Part shown: in pieces, positions 62,501-64,000 of the stretch
Layout of the letters: every line of letters begins with the position of its first letter
Numbering within the stretch: the stretch's first letter is position 1
Assembly: GCA_903905455.1 (NCBI GenBank)
Contig: CAIVGN010000173.1
Coordinates: forward strand, 1 to 64,000
Direction of reading: 5' to 3'
Source of the DNA: an uncultured Archangium sp.
Lineage (GTDB): Bacteria > Myxococcota > Myxococcia > Myxococcales > Myxococcaceae
DNA length: 64,000 nucleotides
Position numbers and translations under genes: made by a program
Notes under the pieces: generated by a model
What the model was told of the DNA's origin: nothing
What the model saw: only the letters and a program-made list of their open reading frames with translations
Database searches by the model: none

Positions 62501-64000
62501 AGGTGCGGGCCCGGCACTCGGAGTCGGAGCCGGGGCACTGGCTGGCCGTGGTGCAGCTCACGCACGCGCCCGCGCCACTGCAGAACGAGCCGCCGTTCTG
62601 GTTGCACGCGGTGTTGGAGGGCACGAAGGGGTGGCTGGGCACGCCGGCGCTGCACACCTGCGCGGTGCACTGGTTGCCGTCGTCGAGCGGCACGTCGCTG
62701 TTGTCGATGACGGTGACCACGGCGCCCGCGCCGTTGCACTGGTCGAGGTGGCAGTCGGCGGGGGTCTGCACGGCGATGACCGAGCCGGCCGCCGCGAAGC
62801 CGAAGCCGCAGGCGCCCGCGGTGCAGGTGCGGGCCTGGCACTCGGTGTCGCTGCCGGGGCACTGCGTTGCGCCGGTGCAACCCACGCAGGTGCCGGCGCC
62901 GTTGCAGAAGCTGCCGCCGCCCGGACCGCAGGCCGAGTTCACGACCGTGGGGGGGAAGCTCGGCGCGCCCGCGACGCAGGCCTGGCTCGTACACAGGTTG
63001 CCGTCGTCCACCGGGAGGTCGGTGTTCTGCGCGACTGCCACGATGGCGCCCGCCCCGTTACAGCGGTTCTCCTGGCAGTCGTTGGGCGTCTGCGCCGTGG
63101 TCACGAAGCCCACCGCGGTGAAGCCCAGGCCGCACACGTTGTTGGTGCAGGTGCGCACCTGGCACTGGGTGTCGCTGCCGGGGCACTGGGTGGCCGCGGT
63201 GCACGCCACGCAGGCGCCGGCGGTGCTGCAGAAGGCGCCACCATTCTGGGTGCAGGCGGTGTTCACCGCGACCGCGGGGAAGCCCGGGGCGCCGTTGGTG
63301 CACACCTGGCTCGTGCACTGGTTGCCGTCGTCGGCGGGGAGGTCGGCGTTGTCGTTCTGGTTCACGACGTTGCCGCTGCCGTCGCACGCGTTCTGCTTGC
63401 AGTCGTGGAGCGTCTGCGCCGCGACCGCGGTGTTCGCCGCGGTGAAGCGCACGCCGCAGACGTTGGCCACGCACGTGCGCGCCTTGCACTCGTCGTCGGT
63501 GCCGGGGCAGTCGGTGGGTGCGTTGCAGCCCACGCACACGCCGGCGCCGCACACGCCCGCGGTGCCGCAGGAGGTGCCGTTCGTGGCGTTGGTGAAGGTC
63601 GGGGTCCCCGAGACGCAGGTGTCCACGGTGCAGGCGTTGTTGTCGTTGGGCAGGTCGGCGGCGTCGGGGGCGAGGGTCACTGCGCCCGCGCCGTCACACA
63701 CGTTCTTCTGGCAGTCGCGGGCCGTCTGCGAGGCGACCGGCGTGTTCTGCGCGGTGAAGGCCACGCCGCACACCCCGGCGGTGCAGGTGCGCTGCTGGCA
63801 TTCCCCATCGGTGCCGGGACAGTCGGTGGCGGCGACGCAGGCCACGCAGGCGCCGGCGCCGTCGCACAGGGTGCCCGTGCCTTCGGTGCAGGTGGTGCCG
63901 GCCGTGACGGGCGGGTTGGACGGCACGCCCGCGGTACACACGTTGCGGGTGCAGGTGGTGGCGTCGACGCGCACGTCGGCGTCGTCGGCGACGCGCTCGG
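59580..64000 (-). CDS. Cys-rich repeat surface protein with Ig-like and lamin-tail domains, N-terminus off the right edge
   Basis: The frame is open to the right edge, about 1470 residues seen. Nine tandem units of about 108 residues each carry 12 Cys, with the signature SQCPGSDTECQARTC, then DQCDGAGAVV and DVPLDDGNQCTAQVC. One Big_5 Ig-like domain (PQVASTSPADSAMPIAAPAI) follows. A lamin-tail domain (LVISQVYGGGGLTGATYKND, FVELHNRGTTAISLAGLSLQ) and a C-terminal beta domain with little similarity to anything I know end at LPVLTVP, without a sorting tail. Such proteins are usually secreted surface proteins, and the Cys pattern suggests many disulfides. Signal peptide not in view. Confidence 0.9.
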   Translation of the reverse strand, partial: ERVADDADVRVDATTCTRNVCTAGVPSNPPVTAGTTCTEGTGTLCDGAGACVACVAATDCPGTDGECQQRTCTAGVCGVAFTAQNTPVASQTARDCQKNVCDGAGAVTLAPDAADLPNDNNACTVDTCVSGTPTFTNATNGTSCGTAGVCGAGVCVGCNAPTDCPGTDDECKARTCVANVCGVRFTAANTAVAAQTLHDCKQNACDGSGNVVNQNDNADLPADDGNQCTSQVCTNGAPGFPAVAVNTACTQNGGAFCSTAGACVACTAATQCPGSDTQCQVRTCTNNVCGLGFTAVGFVTTAQTPNDCQENRCNGAGAIVAVAQNTDLPVDDGNLCTSQACVAGAPSFPPTVVNSACGPGGGSFCNGAGTCVGCTGATQCPGSDTECQARTCTAGACGFGFAAAGSVIAVQTPADCHLDQCNGAGAVVTVIDNSDVPLDDGNQCTAQVCSAGVPSHPFVPSNTACNQNGGSFCSGAGACVSCTTASQCPGSDSECRARTCTAGACGTTFTPAGTSLAAQTAGDCQVNQCDGSGNVVSAIANGDLPADDGNQCTHERCTAGVASHPALAVDSPCNQLGGSVCSPSATCVACNAASQCPGTDTECQARSCTAGACGFSFAAAGSVIAVQTPADCRLDQCDGAGAVVTVIDNSDVPLDDGNQCTAQVCSGGVPSHPFVPSNTACNQNGGSLCNGVGACVTCTLASQCPGSDTECQARTCTNNVCGFSFAAAGSPLAVQTAADCRLDQCDGAGAVVNAIDNSDVPLEDGNQCTAQVCNAGVPGNPFVPVDTACNQNGGSFCSGSGACVGCTTASQCPGSDTECRARTCTAGACGTTFTPAGTSLAAQTVGDCQLNQCDGSGNVVTATSSADVPADDGNQCTTEVCAAGVPSHPALAIDSPCSQLGGSVCSAGATCVACNVASQCPGADAECQVRACTAGACGFSFTASGVAVAAQTSGDCRQSQCNGAGAIVTVALDTDVPVDSNQCTDDVCAGGVPINPVLSFGQPCNQNSGTVCDGSGSCVLPPQVASTSPADSAMPIAAPAIAVTFNVAMNPATLTGQTTAGACSGSLQVSMDGFASCIAFSTAAPTMSGGNTTATLTAAPSLLVNQLYKLRVTTAASSATGLALAAQFTHATGFITTSPNLCNGSLVISQVYGGGGLTGATYKNDFVELHNRGTTAISLAGLSLQYTSTAGNTWSGAKLNLTGSVAAGGYFLVQLASTAAIGATLPTADQIGTLDLSGSNGKLALVNSTLGLAVAICPDAALTIDSIGYGTANCSEGSAAIPALSATTSAQRVQAGCGDVNRNASDFAVLLPAPRNSATANALCSCSAQNESNAALEADYCTVQFPLSLSTAAGAVTAVVYGQLFETGTTEAAGANANVRAQLGYGLPSVNPQYGAGWTWTNATFNVQTGNNDEYQASFTAPTTGGYRYAYRFSLDQGVSWTYCDQNAGDSGSGSNANLSFELNQLPVLTVP
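60995..64000 (-). repeat. Nine tandem Cys-rich coding repeats of about 324 bases
   Basis: The nucleotide repeat underlies the protein repeat. Cores such as GCCGGGGCACTGGCTGG and GTGCACTGGTTGCCGTCGTC recur on the plus strand. Copies between about 61.3 and 62.9 kb are nearly identical over long stretches, while the copies nearest the right edge are more diverged. Confidence 0.88.

Noticed and set aside
1-64000. tRNA, rRNA, riboswitch, integrase or transposase genes
   Set aside because: Looked for and not seen; no cloverleaf-like segments with CCA-adjacent stems, no DDE or tyrosine recombinase motifs in any frame.

Overview
The window is GC-rich DNA from a bacterium that is almost certainly a member of the Myxococcota. 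The grounds are a MYXO-CTERM sorting tail on the giant protein at 33316-43032 (and the start of one on the protein cut by the left edge), many lipoproteins with Asp-Ala-Gly or Gly/Thr/Ser low-complexity linkers, an AgmX-type C-terminal domain, and lamin-tail and Cys-rich repeat surface proteins. It reads as chromosomal. I see no rRNA, tRNA, CRISPR array, transposase, phage structural gene or replication origin.

Layout. 0-12 kb: an exported MYXO-CTERM candidate, an unknown 879-aa protein, a Gly-rich lipoprotein, a tandem pair of MuiA-family (DUF4139) proteins, and the chaperone HtpG. 12-18 kb: mostly uncharacterised proteins, an esterase-like hydrolase and an OmpA-family protein. 18-25 kb: a minus-strand run with a TolB-N/CsgG-like membrane protein, a six-repeat Ig-like lipoprotein, a macro-domain protein and a VIT/von Willebrand A protein that is frameshifted in a G8 tract. 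25-27 kb: two broken genes and a duplicated 58-bp hairpin element. 26.9-32.5 kb: the phosphate uptake operon pstS-pstC-pstA-pstB-pstB, divergent from a phosphate-selective-type porin. 33.3-43 kb: one 3238-aa surface protein made of 30 tandem Cys-paired beta-sandwich-like repeats. 43-47.4 kb: a tyrosine/dual-specificity phosphatase, a hydrolase, a lipoprotein and small unknown proteins closed by a strong terminator. 48.2-52.5 kb: an operon of two haem-motif exported proteins and a Tat-exported DUF1501 protein. 52.7-59.6 kb: an RhlE-type helicase, a nucleotidyltransferase-like protein, an ExbB/ExbD/AgmX-like fusion and a DoxX protein, interleaved with several truncated gene copies. 59.6 kb to the right edge: a Cys-rich repeat and lamin-tail surface protein that continues beyond the window.

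Two systems stand out. First, the two PstB-type ATPases carry complementary defects. One has a degenerate ABC signature. The other lacks the Q-loop Gln and the H-loop His. Together they would form one competent and one degenerate ATP site, the architecture known from asymmetric heterodimeric ABC transporters. Second, the protein at 57305-58744 appears to join a four-helix membrane part, two ExbD-like modules and a TonB/AgmX-like C-terminal domain in one chain, possibly a single-polypeptide energy-transducing unit.

The rest of the novelty is in architecture and decay: the 30-repeat protein, the hairpin repeats with a compensatory base-pair change, and a cluster of paralogue fragments whose full-length relatives lie in the same window. 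All functional calls rest on reading the sequence and family motifs. No similarity search or structure prediction was run.
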